Assembly: GCA_965368585.1 (NCBI GenBank)
Contig: CBDUNM010000031.1
Coordinates: forward strand, 1 to 39,021
From: JARRQB01 sp965368585
GTDB taxonomy: Bacteria; Pseudomonadota; Gammaproteobacteria; Chromatiales; Chromatiaceae
Length of the DNA stretch: 39,021 nucleotides
Direction: 5' to 3'
The notes below the pieces were generated by a model. That model saw nothing but the letters and a program-made list of their open reading frames with translations, did not search any database and was not told the DNA's origin. Below, in pieces: positions 1-8,181 of the stretch; positions within the stretch are counted from its first letter, which is position 1, and each line of letters opens with the position of its first letter. The position numbers were made by a program, and so were the translations under genes.

Positions 1-125
1 TACCGGGGAAGGGCGCGCTCCTGGAAGAAGCCGAGCGGCGGTCGCGTCGGCCGGTGCTGCCGCCTGCGACCGCCCGGTATTGGGGCTCGCGCGATCGATC
101 GCGACAGAGACGCGAATATTCCCGG
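1..125. other. Left edge, no assignable gene
   Basis: No gene can be supported here. Two plus-strand frames stay open through this short stretch; one of them stops with TAA at 127-129, so the 3' end of a convergent plus-strand gene that begins outside the window is possible, but the roughly 42 visible residues are not recognisable. The stretch contains the palindromic run CGCGATCGATCGCG around 91-104, too short to interpret. Confidence 0.4.
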
Positions 126-767
126 CTAACTTGCCGGGGTGCCGCCATCTCCGCCGAGGACGATATCAAACGACGCCTCGAATTCCACGCCCGGCCGCGA
201 CGATTCCCGAAAAGGCGATGTCACCAACGGGCGCTGCGTGACCGGAACTTGGCGGTAGAGAAAGTCCTGCTCGTTGCGCGCGTCCCCGGCGACGTACAAT
301 TGTGTCGTGAAGGGTCGTTCGCCATCGGGAAACACTGCGATGTGAATATGCGGCGTACGGCCGGGGTAGGGCACGGGCCGAATGGTCCTGAAGCGATACA
401 CACCGTCCGGGTTCGTCAAGGTCTTACCGTGGCCTTGGAAGTTGTTGTCCGGATCGGGGCCGCCGCGATCGTTTGGATGGCGATACCGTCCGTGCACGTC
501 GCATTGCCAGATTTCGATGCGCAAGTTGTTCAACGGCGTGCCGTTGATATTCAGGATCCGGCCGCTGAGATCGGTAACCTGGCCTAGTGCGTTCGACGGG
601 TTGCCCCGTACACGGGTCAGATCGCTGTCGTCATCCAGTGGGATTTCGTCAGGGTAGAACGGACCGGGGGTTTGCCGGGGCGTGGCAATTTTTTGACCGG
701 CTGCGGCCGCAAATCCCGGAATGGCAAGGGCGGTCAAGCCTAGCAAGAGCCGTCGTTGTCTGTTCAT
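126..767 (-). CDS. Exported intradiol ring-cleavage dioxygenase
   Basis: A 213-residue protein of the protocatechuate 3,4-dioxygenase / intradiol dioxygenase family, which opens catechol-type rings between the two hydroxyl groups using Fe(III). All four iron ligands of the family are visible: Tyr95 in GRYRH, Tyr134 in PVPYPG, and His140 and His142 in PHIHI. I start at the ATG at 767 because it gives a signal peptide (MNRQRRLLLG, hydrophobic stretch, cleavage near AAA-GQ); an upstream in-frame start would add 25 residues that spoil it. The RR at 5-6 followed by LLL could be a twin-arginine signal. Export is unusual for classic catabolic members but is known for a stand-alone subgroup of unclear substrate. 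It lies 55 bases downstream of the sulfurtransferase and may be the last gene of that run. The fold assignment is firm; the substrate is unknown. Confidence 0.85.
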   Translation of the reverse strand: MNRQRRLLLGLTALAIPGFAAAAGQKIATPRQTPGPFYPDEIPLDDDSDLTRVRGNPSNALGQVTDLSGRILNINGTPLNNLRIEIWQCDVHGRYRHPNDRGGPDPDNNFQGHGKTLTNPDGVYRFRTIRPVPYPGRTPHIHIAVFPDGERPFTTQLYVAGDARNEQDFLYRQVPVTQRPLVTSPFRESSRPGVEFEASFDIVLGGDGGTPAS

Positions 768-822
768 GCTCTCTGAATATGGGTTATGTCTAGCCGGTAG
801 GACCCGATACCCGGATCTTAGT

Positions 823-1707
823 TCAGCCGTCGCCGGCGGCATCGAGCGATCGTTGTGCCCCGCCCGTGGCGACGGGCCGGGCCGGGTCGCGGATCCATTC
901 GCTCCAGGAGCCGGCGTAGAGCCGGCTACCGGCGAGTCCGGCGATTTCCATCGCCAGAATATTGTGGCACGCCGTCACGCCCGAGCCGCACAGGCAGGCC
1001 GTCCTGTGGGGGTCGCGGCCATTGAGTACAGCCGTGTAACGGGCATGCAGGTCGTCGCGCGACTTGAACCTGCCCTCTTCGTTCAAGTTGAGCTGCAGCG
1101 GGAAATTGACCGAACCCGGTATATGTCCCGCAACCGGATCGATCGGTTCCTGCTCACCGCAAAAACGTAGCGCGGTGCGGGCGTCGATCAACAGCCAGTG
1201 CCGGGTCTCCAGGTCCTGAATAATGTCATTCGTGGTCAGCACCTGCGCCCAGTCGGGCGCGCCTTCGAAGCGAGTCGCATGCCGCGCGGGCGGCACGCCG
1301 CTCTGGGGCAGTCCGCCTGCCTGCCACGCCTGCCAGCCACCGTCGAGCACAGCGACCGCAGAATGACCGAGCCAGCGCAACAACCACCACAGGCGCGCGG
1401 CCATGTTCCCTCCCGTGTCGTCGTAGACCGCTACCTGCGTGTCGCCGTCGACGCCGCATTTTCCGAGCCAGTGCTTCAATCGCGCCACGTCGGGCAGCGG
1501 GTGGCGGCCGGTCAGCGGCGTGATCGGGCTCGAAAGATGTTCATCGATATGGGCGTAAACGGCGCCCGGGATGTGCGCCTTGCGGTAGCTTTCGCGGCCG
1601 CTCGCGGTGTCGGCCAGATCGAACCGGCAGTCGAAGACCGCCCAGCCCGGGTCGGGGGCATGTTTGGCCAGCGTGGCCGCGTCGATCAGCGTGGTGAGCG
1701 GCAACAT
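823..1707 (-). CDS. sseA: 3-mercaptopyruvate/thiosulfate sulfurtransferase, two rhodanese domains
   Basis: A 294-residue tandem-rhodanese protein. The N-terminal inactive domain covers about 5-145 and the C-terminal catalytic domain about 155-285. The active-site loop reads CGSGVTAC with catalytic Cys240; in this family the CGSGVT loop is typical of 3-mercaptopyruvate sulfurtransferases, whereas thiosulfate enzymes usually have CRKGVT. It transfers sulfane sulfur from mercaptopyruvate (possibly thiosulfate) to thiol or cyanide acceptors, in the cytoplasm. The gene starts 9 bases after the stop of the CheY-like gene and is probably co-transcribed with it. Family is clear; the donor is inferred from the loop only. 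Confidence 0.9.
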   Translation of the reverse strand: MLPLTTLIDAATLAKHAPDPGWAVFDCRFDLADTASGRESYRKAHIPGAVYAHIDEHLSSPITPLTGRHPLPDVARLKHWLGKCGVDGDTQVAVYDDTGGNMAARLWWLLRWLGHSAVAVLDGGWQAWQAGGLPQSGVPPARHATRFEGAPDWAQVLTTNDIIQDLETRHWLLIDARTALRFCGEQEPIDPVAGHIPGSVNFPLQLNLNEEGRFKSRDDLHARYTAVLNGRDPHRTACLCGSGVTACHNILAMEIAGLAGSRLYAGSWSEWIRDPARPVATGGAQRSLDAAGDG

Positions 1708-1716
1708 GAAACGAAG

Positions 1717-2097
1717 TCAGATTCTATTCAGTTTGAGGTGGCGGTGCATTTTCTTCAGCAGAGTTTCGGGTTTGAAGGGCTTACTCACATAGTCGGTGAC
1801 ACCCAAGTCAATCGCCTTGCGGACGTGGTCGGCGTTGGCGTTTGCGGTAAGCATGATGAACGGCAGATTCCGGAGTCGCTGCTCGTTGCGCACTTGCTGG
1901 AGCACTTCCAGTCCGTTCAACTTGGGCATATTCCAGTCGCAAATCAGAAAATCATAGTCGTTTTTCGCCAGTTTTTCGATCGCGCGTTCGCCATCAACGG
2001 CTTCGTCCAGGTCGTCGAACCCCGCCTGCTTGAGCGTCACTTTGATCAGCGCACGCATCGAGGCCATGTCGTCGACGATCAGTATTCGCGCCTTCAT
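1717..2097 (-). CDS. Single-domain CheY-like response regulator
   Basis: A 126-residue stand-alone receiver domain with no output domain. Visible signature residues are the acidic pair in LIVDDMAS near residues 9-10, the phospho-acceptor Asp in CDWNMP near 54, the conserved Thr in MLTAN near 83, and the Lys of SKPF near 105. Proteins of this form either act on the flagellar switch or on partner proteins, or shuttle phosphate. There are no chemotaxis or histidine-kinase genes beside it; its neighbours are an EVE-domain protein upstream and a sulfurtransferase downstream, so its partner kinase is encoded elsewhere. It is not possible to say from sequence whether it is the true chemotaxis CheY. 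Confidence 0.9.
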   Translation of the reverse strand: MKARILIVDDMASMRALIKVTLKQAGFDDLDEAVDGERAIEKLAKNDYDFLICDWNMPKLNGLEVLQQVRNEQRLRNLPFIMLTANANADHVRKAIDLGVTDYVSKPFKPETLLKKMHRHLKLNRI

Positions 2098-2127
2098 TGT
2101 GGGTAGGGTGCCCCCCCGCGAGGTGTT

Positions 2128-2592
2128 CTATTCCAGGGAAAGAATAAACTCCCACGCCGGCTGGGAAACGGGCATGATAGAAAGCCGGTTGCCCTTGCGC
2201 AGCAATGGGAAGTCGCTGAGAGCGGTATCGGCGTAATCACGCAGTTCCTTGAGCGTCACGTTGCGCTTCAGGTGCCGCTTGTATTTCACATCCACCATAT
2301 ACCAGCGCGGATGCTCCGGATCGCTCTTGGGATCGTAGTATTTGGCTTCCGGATCGAACGCGGTGTGATCGGGGTAGCCTGCGCGGACGATCTGCATGAT
2401 GCCGACGATGCCGGGCTCATCGCAGTTGGAATGGTAAAAGAAGGCCAGGTCGCCTTTTTTCATTTCATCCCGCATCATGTTGCGGGCCTGATAGTTTCGA
2501 ACGCCGTCCCACGGCTCGGTCTTGTTCGGGCGCGATTTCAAATGGTCGATACCGAACACATCCGGTTCGGACTTCAAAAGCCAGTAGTTCAT
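2128..2592 (-). CDS. EVE-domain protein (thymocyte nuclear protein 1-like)
   Basis: A 154-residue protein made of one EVE domain, from MNYWLLKSEP at the start through WEFILSLE at the end. The hallmark stretches are WLLKSEPD, the WDGVRNYQARN segment near 28-38 and the FFYHSNC segment near 51-57. EVE domains are related to PUA and YTH domains and bind modified bases (for example modified cytosines in DNA) or RNA; the cytoplasmic function of the bacterial stand-alone form is poorly defined. It lies 9 bases downstream of rsgA and 30 bases upstream of the receiver gene. The length is normal for the family. Confidence 0.9.
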   Translation of the reverse strand: MNYWLLKSEPDVFGIDHLKSRPNKTEPWDGVRNYQARNMMRDEMKKGDLAFFYHSNCDEPGIVGIMQIVRAGYPDHTAFDPEAKYYDPKSDPEHPRWYMVDVKYKRHLKRNVTLKELRDYADTALSDFPLLRKGNRLSIMPVSQPAWEFILSLE

Positions 2593-2601
2593 GCAGTTTC
2601 C

Positions 2602-3606
2602 TCAACAGTCGGACGGCAGATTGCGGCTCAGGCGATGGAAGGTCTCCAGTCGTGCCGGGTGTATGATGCCGTCCGCCACCGCTTGTAGGACGGCGCAGTC
2701 GGGTTCGGCTTCGTGCGCGCAATTCCGAAATCCGCAGGCGCCGGTGAACGGCCGGAGTTCGCGGAACCCCTGTTCGAGCTGCTGGCGGTTGATCTTACCC
2801 AGGCGAAAGCTGCGTACGCCGGGTGAGTCGATGAGTTCGCCGCCGCTCGGCAGCCGGTAAAGCGTTGCGGTGGAGGTCGTGTGTCTACCGAGCCCGGTGG
2901 CTCTTGACAACCGCCCCACCTGGACATCCTGGTCCGGAATCAGTGCGTTGGTAAGGGAGGATTTACCAACGCCCGATTGACCGACCAGGATACTGGTGTG
3001 TCCCCGCAGGCGTTCTTGCAGCGGGTCTAGCCCATGTGCCTGTTTCGCGCTGACCGTAATCAGGCTGTACCCGATATCGAGATACGGGGACAGCTGCCGG
3101 GTGAATGACTTCAGCCCGTCCGGGTCGAGCAAATCGGATTTGTTCAGCGTGATCAGCGCGTCGATACCCATGAGTTCGGTCACGATCAGATACTGATCGA
3201 TCAGATAGCCGGAAGGCTCCGGTCGTGGCGCGACCACGATGACGAGCTGGGTCAGATTGGCGGCGAGCGCGCGTTGGCGGCCGGCATGGTCAGGGCGGGA
3301 CAAGGCGCTTTGGCGTGGCAGCATCGCCGTGACGACGCCTTCGCCGTCGCCCGTGGTTTGCCAGACTACCCGATCGCCACAAACGATATCATCGACGTTG
3401 GCGCGAAACAGGCAGTGCCAGAGACCGTGCTTTGCGTCGGCCACGACCAAGTTCTGGCCGTGTCTGGTCACGACCCGGCCGGTCTGCTCGACGTGCCCGG
3501 CATGGTCGAGTGCGGCCTCCGCGCGCTCGGTAACGCGTTGTCGACGCGCTTGTTGAATCTTTACAATGCGTGCTTTTTGTTGTCCTGTCAGTCTCCGGCG
3601 GGCCAT
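2602..3606 (-). CDS. rsgA: Ribosome small subunit-dependent GTPase RsgA
   Basis: A 334-residue circularly permuted GTPase that helps late maturation of the 30S subunit. The permuted motif order is seen directly: G4 NKSD at 155-158, then the P-loop GQSGVGKS at 209-216, then the switch region HTT at 242-244, then G3 DSPG at 260-263. The N-terminal part (about 35-100) is the OB fold, and the C-terminal zinc knuckle has Cys291, Cys296, His298 and Cys304. The first 25 residues are rich in Arg and Lys and may contact rRNA. Closeness to orn, which diverges nearby, is the known gammaproteobacterial arrangement. Start ATG at 3606 gives the usual length. Confidence 0.96.
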   Translation of the reverse strand: MARRRLTGQQKARIVKIQQARRQRVTERAEAALDHAGHVEQTGRVVTRHGQNLVVADAKHGLWHCLFRANVDDIVCGDRVVWQTTGDGEGVVTAMLPRQSALSRPDHAGRQRALAANLTQLVIVVAPRPEPSGYLIDQYLIVTELMGIDALITLNKSDLLDPDGLKSFTRQLSPYLDIGYSLITVSAKQAHGLDPLQERLRGHTSILVGQSGVGKSSLTNALIPDQDVQVGRLSRATGLGRHTTSTATLYRLPSGGELIDSPGVRSFRLGKINRQQLEQGFRELRPFTGACGFRNCAHEAEPDCAVLQAVADGIIHPARLETFHRLSRNLPSDC

Positions 3607-3630
3607 GGAACGATTGCGTGAGCGTCGGAT

Positions 3631-3912
3631 TCAGTTGCCGAACCGGTAGTAGTGCGTGTTGAGATAGTCGACCACGGCAGCGATGTCGTCGTCGAACAAC
3701 TTGGTGCCGATGTTCGCATCGCACATGCGCACCTGAGATTCGAGGCGCTTCAGTGAATCGACGCGGCGATCGGGCCGTGTGTAAACGCTGTCGTCGTGAC
3801 ACCGCGTGCATTGACTCTGAAGAAACTCACCGGCGTCGAAGTCAGCCGCGTTGGCGGATGTCATGGTGGCCAGGACGACGATGATCAAGGTTGCCGATAG
3901 GCGTGTTTTCAT
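3631..3912 (-). CDS. Small periplasmic c-type cytochrome
   Basis: A 93-residue protein with a Sec signal peptide (cleavage near ANA-AD, residues 20-23) and a single haem attachment motif CTRCH at 35-39. The mature part is only about 70 residues. A likely axial Met is in the VRMCD segment near 63, and the C-terminal half has the typical DIAAVVDYLNTHYY helix of mono-haem class I cytochromes. It would carry electrons in the periplasm. Its ribosome-binding sequence AGGAG overlaps the stop codon region of the M48 protease gene, which ends 6 bases upstream, so the two are probably co-expressed. The redox partners are not evident. Confidence 0.88.
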   Translation of the reverse strand: MKTRLSATLIIVVLATMTSANAADFDAGEFLQSQCTRCHDDSVYTRPDRRVDSLKRLESQVRMCDANIGTKLFDDDIAAVVDYLNTHYYRFGN

Positions 3913-3918
3913 TGCAAG

Positions 3919-5184
3919 TTACTCCTGAATCGCTGGGTGAGTGGCTGCTTTTCCGGTCAAGTGTGCAATCCGTACCGGCGCAGGCGGATGACTGTGGTAA
4001 AACGCCGAGTACAGCGGATCAGGCGTGAGAGTGCTGGCGTTGTCGCGGTACATTTTGACCAGTCCGCTGATGAGATGCGAGGCGTCGGCGTGTTCGGCGG
4101 CGAAGGCGTCGGCCTCGAATTCGTGCTTGCGCGACAACCAAGCGGCCAGCGGCGAAGCGAAAAAGGAAAACGCCGGGGACGCGAGCATGAACAATAGCAG
4201 CGCGAGCGCGGGCGATTGCCGGTCCACACCGAGCCCGGTGTAAAACCAGTCCTGAGTCGCCAGCCAGGCGAGCAGCGCCAGGCCGAAAAGTGTCAGGACG
4301 GCGGTCAGAAGCAGGCGTTTGACGACATGCCTTTTTTTGAAATGACCGAGTTCGTGAGCCAGTACCGCCTCGACTTCCTGGTCCGCCAATCCGTTCAGCA
4401 GCGTATCGAAGAACACGATGCGCTTGTTGCGGCCAAATCCAGTGAAGTACGCGTTGCCGTGACTGGAGCGACGCGACCCGTCCATGACGTACATGCCCTC
4501 GCTGCGGAAACCGCAGCGCGACAGCAGCGACTCGAGCCGGGACCGTAGACTCGGGTTTTCGAGCGGGTCGAAGCTGTTGAACAGGGGTGCGATCCAGGTC
4601 GGATACGCCCAGGTGACAAAGAGCGTAAAGCCCATCCACAGCAGCCACGCAAAAACCCACCAGTTCGCCCCGGCGGTATCCATCACCCACAGGACGGCGA
4701 CGAGCAGGGGCGTCCCCAGCGCCAGCCCGATCAACGCCTGCAGCGCCAGGTCCTTTGCGTAGCGTTGAGGCGTGGTGCGGTTGAAGCCGAATCGGCTTTC
4801 CACGCCGAAGGTTCGCCACAACGATAATGGCAGCGCCAGGGTTGCGCTGATAATCAGTACCGACAGTATCAAGCCCACGCCCTGCGGCAACGCGGACAGG
4901 CCGCTGGTTTGCCACGCCGCATCGAGCACGGCGATGCCTCCGCCCAGAGTCCACCCCAGCAGCACGGCCGCGCTGACCGGTATCTCGAATCGGCCGACCT
5001 GCAGCCGGGCGAGTGTGTAGTTGGCGGCCTTTCTGTGCTCCGCGAGGCTGATCTTGCCGACGAAGGCGTCGGGCACGGCGTCCGCGTTCGCCTGCACATG
5101 GCGCGACTGCCGTGCGGCCAGCCAGTACTCCAGCACGGCGCCGAGCAGCACCGCGGTCAGGAAAACGTAAGTGAAGCTGTTCAT
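3919..5184 (-). CDS. M48-family membrane metalloprotease (Ste24/CAAX protease-like)
   Basis: A 421-residue integral-membrane zinc protease. The N-terminal half has several hydrophobic helices (about 4-22, 70-95, 103-123, 150-170, 178-197), followed by the catalytic motif HELGH at 277-281, whose two His bind zinc and whose Glu is catalytic; the third zinc ligand is probably the Glu of EADAF near 357. Two further hydrophobic segments (about 293-310 and 326-350) lie between. This is the layout of Ste24-type M48A enzymes, which in bacteria degrade or process membrane and secreted proteins. It is the first gene of the minus-strand run and diverges from orn with a 74-base gap. Confidence 0.92.
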   Translation of the reverse strand: MNSFTYVFLTAVLLGAVLEYWLAARQSRHVQANADAVPDAFVGKISLAEHRKAANYTLARLQVGRFEIPVSAAVLLGWTLGGGIAVLDAAWQTSGLSALPQGVGLILSVLIISATLALPLSLWRTFGVESRFGFNRTTPQRYAKDLALQALIGLALGTPLLVAVLWVMDTAGANWWVFAWLLWMGFTLFVTWAYPTWIAPLFNSFDPLENPSLRSRLESLLSRCGFRSEGMYVMDGSRRSSHGNAYFTGFGRNKRIVFFDTLLNGLADQEVEAVLAHELGHFKKRHVVKRLLLTAVLTLFGLALLAWLATQDWFYTGLGVDRQSPALALLLFMLASPAFSFFASPLAAWLSRKHEFEADAFAAEHADASHLISGLVKMYRDNASTLTPDPLYSAFYHSHPPAPVRIAHLTGKAATHPAIQE

Positions 5185-5187
5185 GGG

Positions 5188-5216
5188 CGAAATGGTAACC
5201 GCAGAACTGCTAAAAT
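5188..5216 (+). promoter_or_regulatory. Candidate extended -10 promoter of orn
   Basis: The stretch TGCTAAAAT places a TG dinucleotide at 5208-5209 one base before a -10 hexamer TAAAAT at 5211-5216. The corresponding -35 position is poor, as tolerated by extended -10 promoters. Transcription would start near 5223, giving a leader of about 36 bases before orn. Inference from consensus only. Confidence 0.45.
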
Positions 5217-5258
5217 GCCCGTCTAAAACCCGCGTTGCCCATGAGCTAAGGAGTGTGT

Positions 5259-5807
5259 ATGCCGGCCTCGGAACAAAACCTCATCTGGATCGACCTGGAG
5301 ATGACCGGGCTGGATACGCAAAATGACCGGATAATCGAAATTGCTACGCTGGTGACCGATCCGCTGCTGAACTCGCTGGCGGAGGGGCCGACGGTGGCGA
5401 TACACCAGCCCGACGACGTCCTCGCCGGTATGGACGAATGGAATACCCGGCAACATACCCGTTCGGGCCTGGTCGAGCGCAGCCGCGCGAGCGCGTTCGA
5501 CGAGCGCGCCGCCGAACAGGCGACGCTGGCGTTCCTCGAGGAATGGGTGCCGAGGGGGGCGTCTCCCATGTGCGGCAATTCCATTTGTCAGGACCGGCGT
5601 TTCCTGGCGCGTTGCATGCCGGACCTGGAGGCATGGTTTCACTATCGGAGCCTGGATGTGTCTACCCTCAAGGAACTGGCGAGGCGTTGGGCGCCCGACG
5701 TCTACGCGGGCTTCGCTAAAGATTCGAGCCACTTGGCTATGGATGACATCCGCGATTCGATCAACGAGCTGCGCTTCTACCGGGATAATTTTCTGCATTT
5801 ACCCTGA
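5259..5807 (+). CDS. orn: Oligoribonuclease
   Basis: A 182-residue DEDDh 3'-5' exonuclease that degrades 2-5 nucleotide RNAs and pGpG, finishing RNA turnover. The first acidic pair is in IWIDLEMTGLD near the N terminus, the middle Asp in the NSICQDRRFL segment, and the final His and Asp in SSHLAMDDIRDSI. The length is normal. I choose ATG 5259 because AAGGAG at 5248-5253 lies five bases upstream; an in-frame GTG at 5253 overlaps that ribosome-binding site and is unlikely. The gene diverges from the M48 protease. Confidence 0.97.
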   Translation: MPASEQNLIWIDLEMTGLDTQNDRIIEIATLVTDPLLNSLAEGPTVAIHQPDDVLAGMDEWNTRQHTRSGLVERSRASAFDERAAEQATLAFLEEWVPRGASPMCGNSICQDRRFLARCMPDLEAWFHYRSLDVSTLKELARRWAPDVYAGFAKDSSHLAMDDIRDSINELRFYRDNFLHLP

Positions 5808-5881
5808 GCCAGCGCATCCAAACTCGTGGATTTGCGAATAGGCCGACAACTTTCGAACGGCCGTCTTTAAATTGTCATAAT

Positions 5882-5919
5882 TTAGCGCCTATGCTTACGG
5901 CAATTAGCGCCTATGCTTA
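5882..5919 (+). repeat. 16-bp direct repeat, 22-bp period, upstream of aldolase gene
   Basis: The sequence TTAGCGCCTATGCTTA occurs twice without mismatch, at 5882-5897 and 5904-5919, so the copies start exactly 22 bases apart, about two helical turns. They lie 33 bases before the aldolase start. Each copy contains TATGCT, a plausible -10 hexamer. The arrangement suggests either two sites for one regulator on the same DNA face or a duplicated promoter segment. The function is inferred. Confidence 0.7.
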
Positions 5920-5952
5920 GGGTTTCATTTCGACACAGAGGGAGAGTTCCAG

Positions 5953-7005
5953 ATGGCCGATGTTGCATCAGTATTGGGGAGCGAAGCCGAGGCTTTGCTC
6001 AGTTATCAATGCCAGACGATTTCGCGGGACATGTTGCAGGTGCCCGGTCCTGACTACGTGGATCGCGTGTTTGCGCTCAGCGATCGGAAAATCGGTGTGC
6101 TGCGCAACTTACAGACGATGTTCAACACCGGCCGGTTGGGCGGTAGCGGATATCTTTCCATTTTGCCGGTCGATCAGGGCGTGGAGCATTCCGCCGGCGC
6201 GTCGTTTGCCCCCAACCCGATCTATTTCGACCCCGAGCAGATCATTCGCCTGGCGATGGAAGGCGGTTGCAACGCTGTCGCCTCAACCCTTGGCGTGCTG
6301 GGATCGGTCGGGCGCAGATATGCCCACAAGATTCCGTTCCTGGTGAAGCTCAACCACAACGAACTGCTGACTTACCCGAATGAATTCGACCAAACCTTGT
6401 TCGCCAGCGTGGAGCAGGCGTTCGACATGGGCGCGGCGGCCGTGGGGGCGACGATCTATTTTGGTGCGCCGGAGTCGCGACGCCAGATTCAGGAAGTCAG
6501 CGAGGCGTTCCAGCAGGCGCACGAGCTGGGTATGGTGACGTTTTTGTGGGCCTATCTGCGCAACAACGGGTTCAAAAAAGGCGGCACCGATTACCATGAG
6601 GCCGCTGACCTGACGGGACAGGCCAATCACCTTGCGGTAACCATCGAGGCGGATATCGTCAAACAGAAACAGGCCACCTGCAACGGTGGCTTCAAGGCCG
6701 TCGAATTCGGCAAGACGCACCCCAAGGTATACGAGGATCTGACTTCCGATCACCCCATCGATCTGGTGCGGTATCAGGTGGCCAACTGCTATATGGGACG
6801 CATCGGCATGATCAATTCCGGTGGTCCGTCAGGGGGGCAGGACGATTTGCATCAGGCGGTGCGCACGGCCGTGATCAACAAGCGCGCCGGCGGCATGGGA
6901 TTGATCTCCGGACGCAAGGCGTTCCAGAAGCCCATGGACGAGGGGGTTAAACTGCTGAATGCGATCCAGGACGTCTATCTCTCCGATCAGGTGACCATCG
7001 CCTAG
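5953..7005 (+). CDS. fbaB: Class I fructose-bisphosphate aldolase (FbaB/DhnA type)
   Basis: A 350-residue aldolase of the archaeal-type class I (DhnA) family, which interconverts fructose 1,6-bisphosphate with dihydroxyacetone phosphate and glyceraldehyde 3-phosphate through a Schiff-base lysine and without metal. The length equals that of E. coli FbaB. The catalytic lysine is probably Lys237 in ADIVKQKQ, the segment that aligns with IKQK of E. coli FbaB; other hallmarks are LPVDQGVEHS near 71-80 and VKLNHNELL near 131-139. The ATG at 5953 is preceded by GAGGGAGAG. It is a single-gene unit between orn and the convergent queG, and has its own repeat-bearing upstream region. It works in glycolysis, gluconeogenesis or the Calvin cycle. 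Confidence 0.95.
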   Translation: MADVASVLGSEAEALLSYQCQTISRDMLQVPGPDYVDRVFALSDRKIGVLRNLQTMFNTGRLGGSGYLSILPVDQGVEHSAGASFAPNPIYFDPEQIIRLAMEGGCNAVASTLGVLGSVGRRYAHKIPFLVKLNHNELLTYPNEFDQTLFASVEQAFDMGAAAVGATIYFGAPESRRQIQEVSEAFQQAHELGMVTFLWAYLRNNGFKKGGTDYHEAADLTGQANHLAVTIEADIVKQKQATCNGGFKAVEFGKTHPKVYEDLTSDHPIDLVRYQVANCYMGRIGMINSGGPSGGQDDLHQAVRTAVINKRAGGMGLISGRKAFQKPMDEGVKLLNAIQDVYLSDQVTIA

Positions 7006-7026
7006 CAGTCGATTCAGGCGCAATTG

Positions 7027-7052
7027 CGGGAGCGGGCGGGTGCCCGTTCCCG
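7027..7052. terminator. Hairpin between convergent fbaB and queG
   Basis: Left arm 7027-7037 (CGGGAGCGGGC) pairs with right arm 7042-7052 (GCCCGTTCCCG) through 11 base pairs, one of them G-U, around a four-base loop. It lies between the stops of two convergent genes, so it may stop transcription from both sides. There is no T-tract, so it is not a standard intrinsic terminator. Confidence 0.5.
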
Positions 7053-7064
7053 TCGCGGCGCCGC

Positions 7065-8153
7065 TCAGTTCGAACGCGGTTGCGCGGGCCGTTCGGCATG
7101 CCGCCGCAGAGCCCATTGCGTATGTTCGCGTACGATGTCACTGGGATGCATGGCGCGTGCCTGGAGTGCTGCCACGACGGCGTCCGAGGTGGGGGCATTG
7201 CCCAGAGCGACGGCGACGTTGCGTAACCAGCGTTCCCAGCCGATACGACGAATCGCTGAACCTTCGGTACGTGCCAGAAACTCGGCCTCGGACCAGGCAA
7301 ACACCTCGATCAGACTCGCCGAGTCCAGCCTGTGACGCGGCAGAAAATCGGTTTCGTCGGTGGGTGCGGCGAACCGGTTCCACGGGCAGACGAGCTGACA
7401 GTCGTCGCAACCGTAGATCCGGTTTCCCAATTGGGCACGATGCGCTTCGGGAATCGAACCGTGCAACTCGATGGTCAGATATGAAATGCAACGGCGGGCA
7501 TCCAACTGGTAGGGCGCGACGATGGCCCGGGTGGGGCAGACGTCGATACATGCCTGGCAGCTGCCGCAGTGGTCGGTCAGCGGTGAGTCCGACGGCAGGG
7601 GAAGATCGGTGTAGAGTTCACCGAGAAAAAACCAGGATCCCGCTTCGCGGCTGAGTACGTTGGTGTGCTTGCCCATCCAGCCAAGCCCCGCCTTGACCGC
7701 CAGCGGTTTTTCCAGCACCGGCGCCGAGTCCACGAACACCCGATGGCCGAATTCACCCACCCGGTCGGCGATCACAACGGCCAGTTTCTGCAGCCGCTGG
7801 CGCAGCGTCTTGTGATAGTCGCGCCCCAGCGCGTAACGCGAGACGAAGGCGCTGGCCGGATCGGCGAGAGCCAGTTCCGGGTCGTCGCTCGGCGGCAGGT
7901 AGTCCATGCGGACACTGATCACGGATAGAGTGCCGGGGATCAGCGCCGCCGGTCTCGAGCGCCTGTGGCCGTGGCGCGCCAGATACTGCATTTCGCCATG
8001 AAACCCCTGCGCCAACCACTGCGCAAGGTGCGTTTCGGCGGAGGTCAGATCGGTGTCAGCGATCCCGACTTTCTGAAATCCCAACGCCCTGCCACGGGAC
8101 TTGATCTCATGCGCCAGGGCCGCGTAGTCGATCGATTCTTTTACGTCAGGCAT
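7065..8153 (-). CDS. queG: Epoxyqueuosine reductase QueG
   Basis: A 362-residue enzyme that carries out the last step of queuosine synthesis, reducing epoxyqueuosine in tRNA with a cobalamin cofactor and two [4Fe-4S] clusters. The ferredoxin-like cysteines are Cys196, Cys199, Cys202, Cys206 (CGSCQACIDVC) and Cys249, Cys252, Cys256 (CDDCQLVCPWN) plus Cys222. The conserved VDSAPVLEK around 141-149 carries the catalytic Asp. A C-terminal stretch of about 75 residues with helical repeats follows. It diverges from nnr, as yjeS does from yjeF in E. coli. Confidence 0.96.
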   Translation of the reverse strand: MPDVKESIDYAALAHEIKSRGRALGFQKVGIADTDLTSAETHLAQWLAQGFHGEMQYLARHGHRRSRPAALIPGTLSVISVRMDYLPPSDDPELALADPASAFVSRYALGRDYHKTLRQRLQKLAVVIADRVGEFGHRVFVDSAPVLEKPLAVKAGLGWMGKHTNVLSREAGSWFFLGELYTDLPLPSDSPLTDHCGSCQACIDVCPTRAIVAPYQLDARRCISYLTIELHGSIPEAHRAQLGNRIYGCDDCQLVCPWNRFAAPTDETDFLPRHRLDSASLIEVFAWSEAEFLARTEGSAIRRIGWERWLRNVAVALGNAPTSDAVVAALQARAMHPSDIVREHTQWALRRHAERPAQPRSN

Positions 8154-8181
8154 GCAGGAAATCCGCTCGGGTGCACTTACA

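Noticed and set aside
5253..5258. GTG start for orn
   Set aside because: It lies inside the AAGGAG ribosome-binding site that serves ATG 5259.
5882..5919. A CRISPR array
   Set aside because: Only two copies, a six-base spacer and no cas genes.
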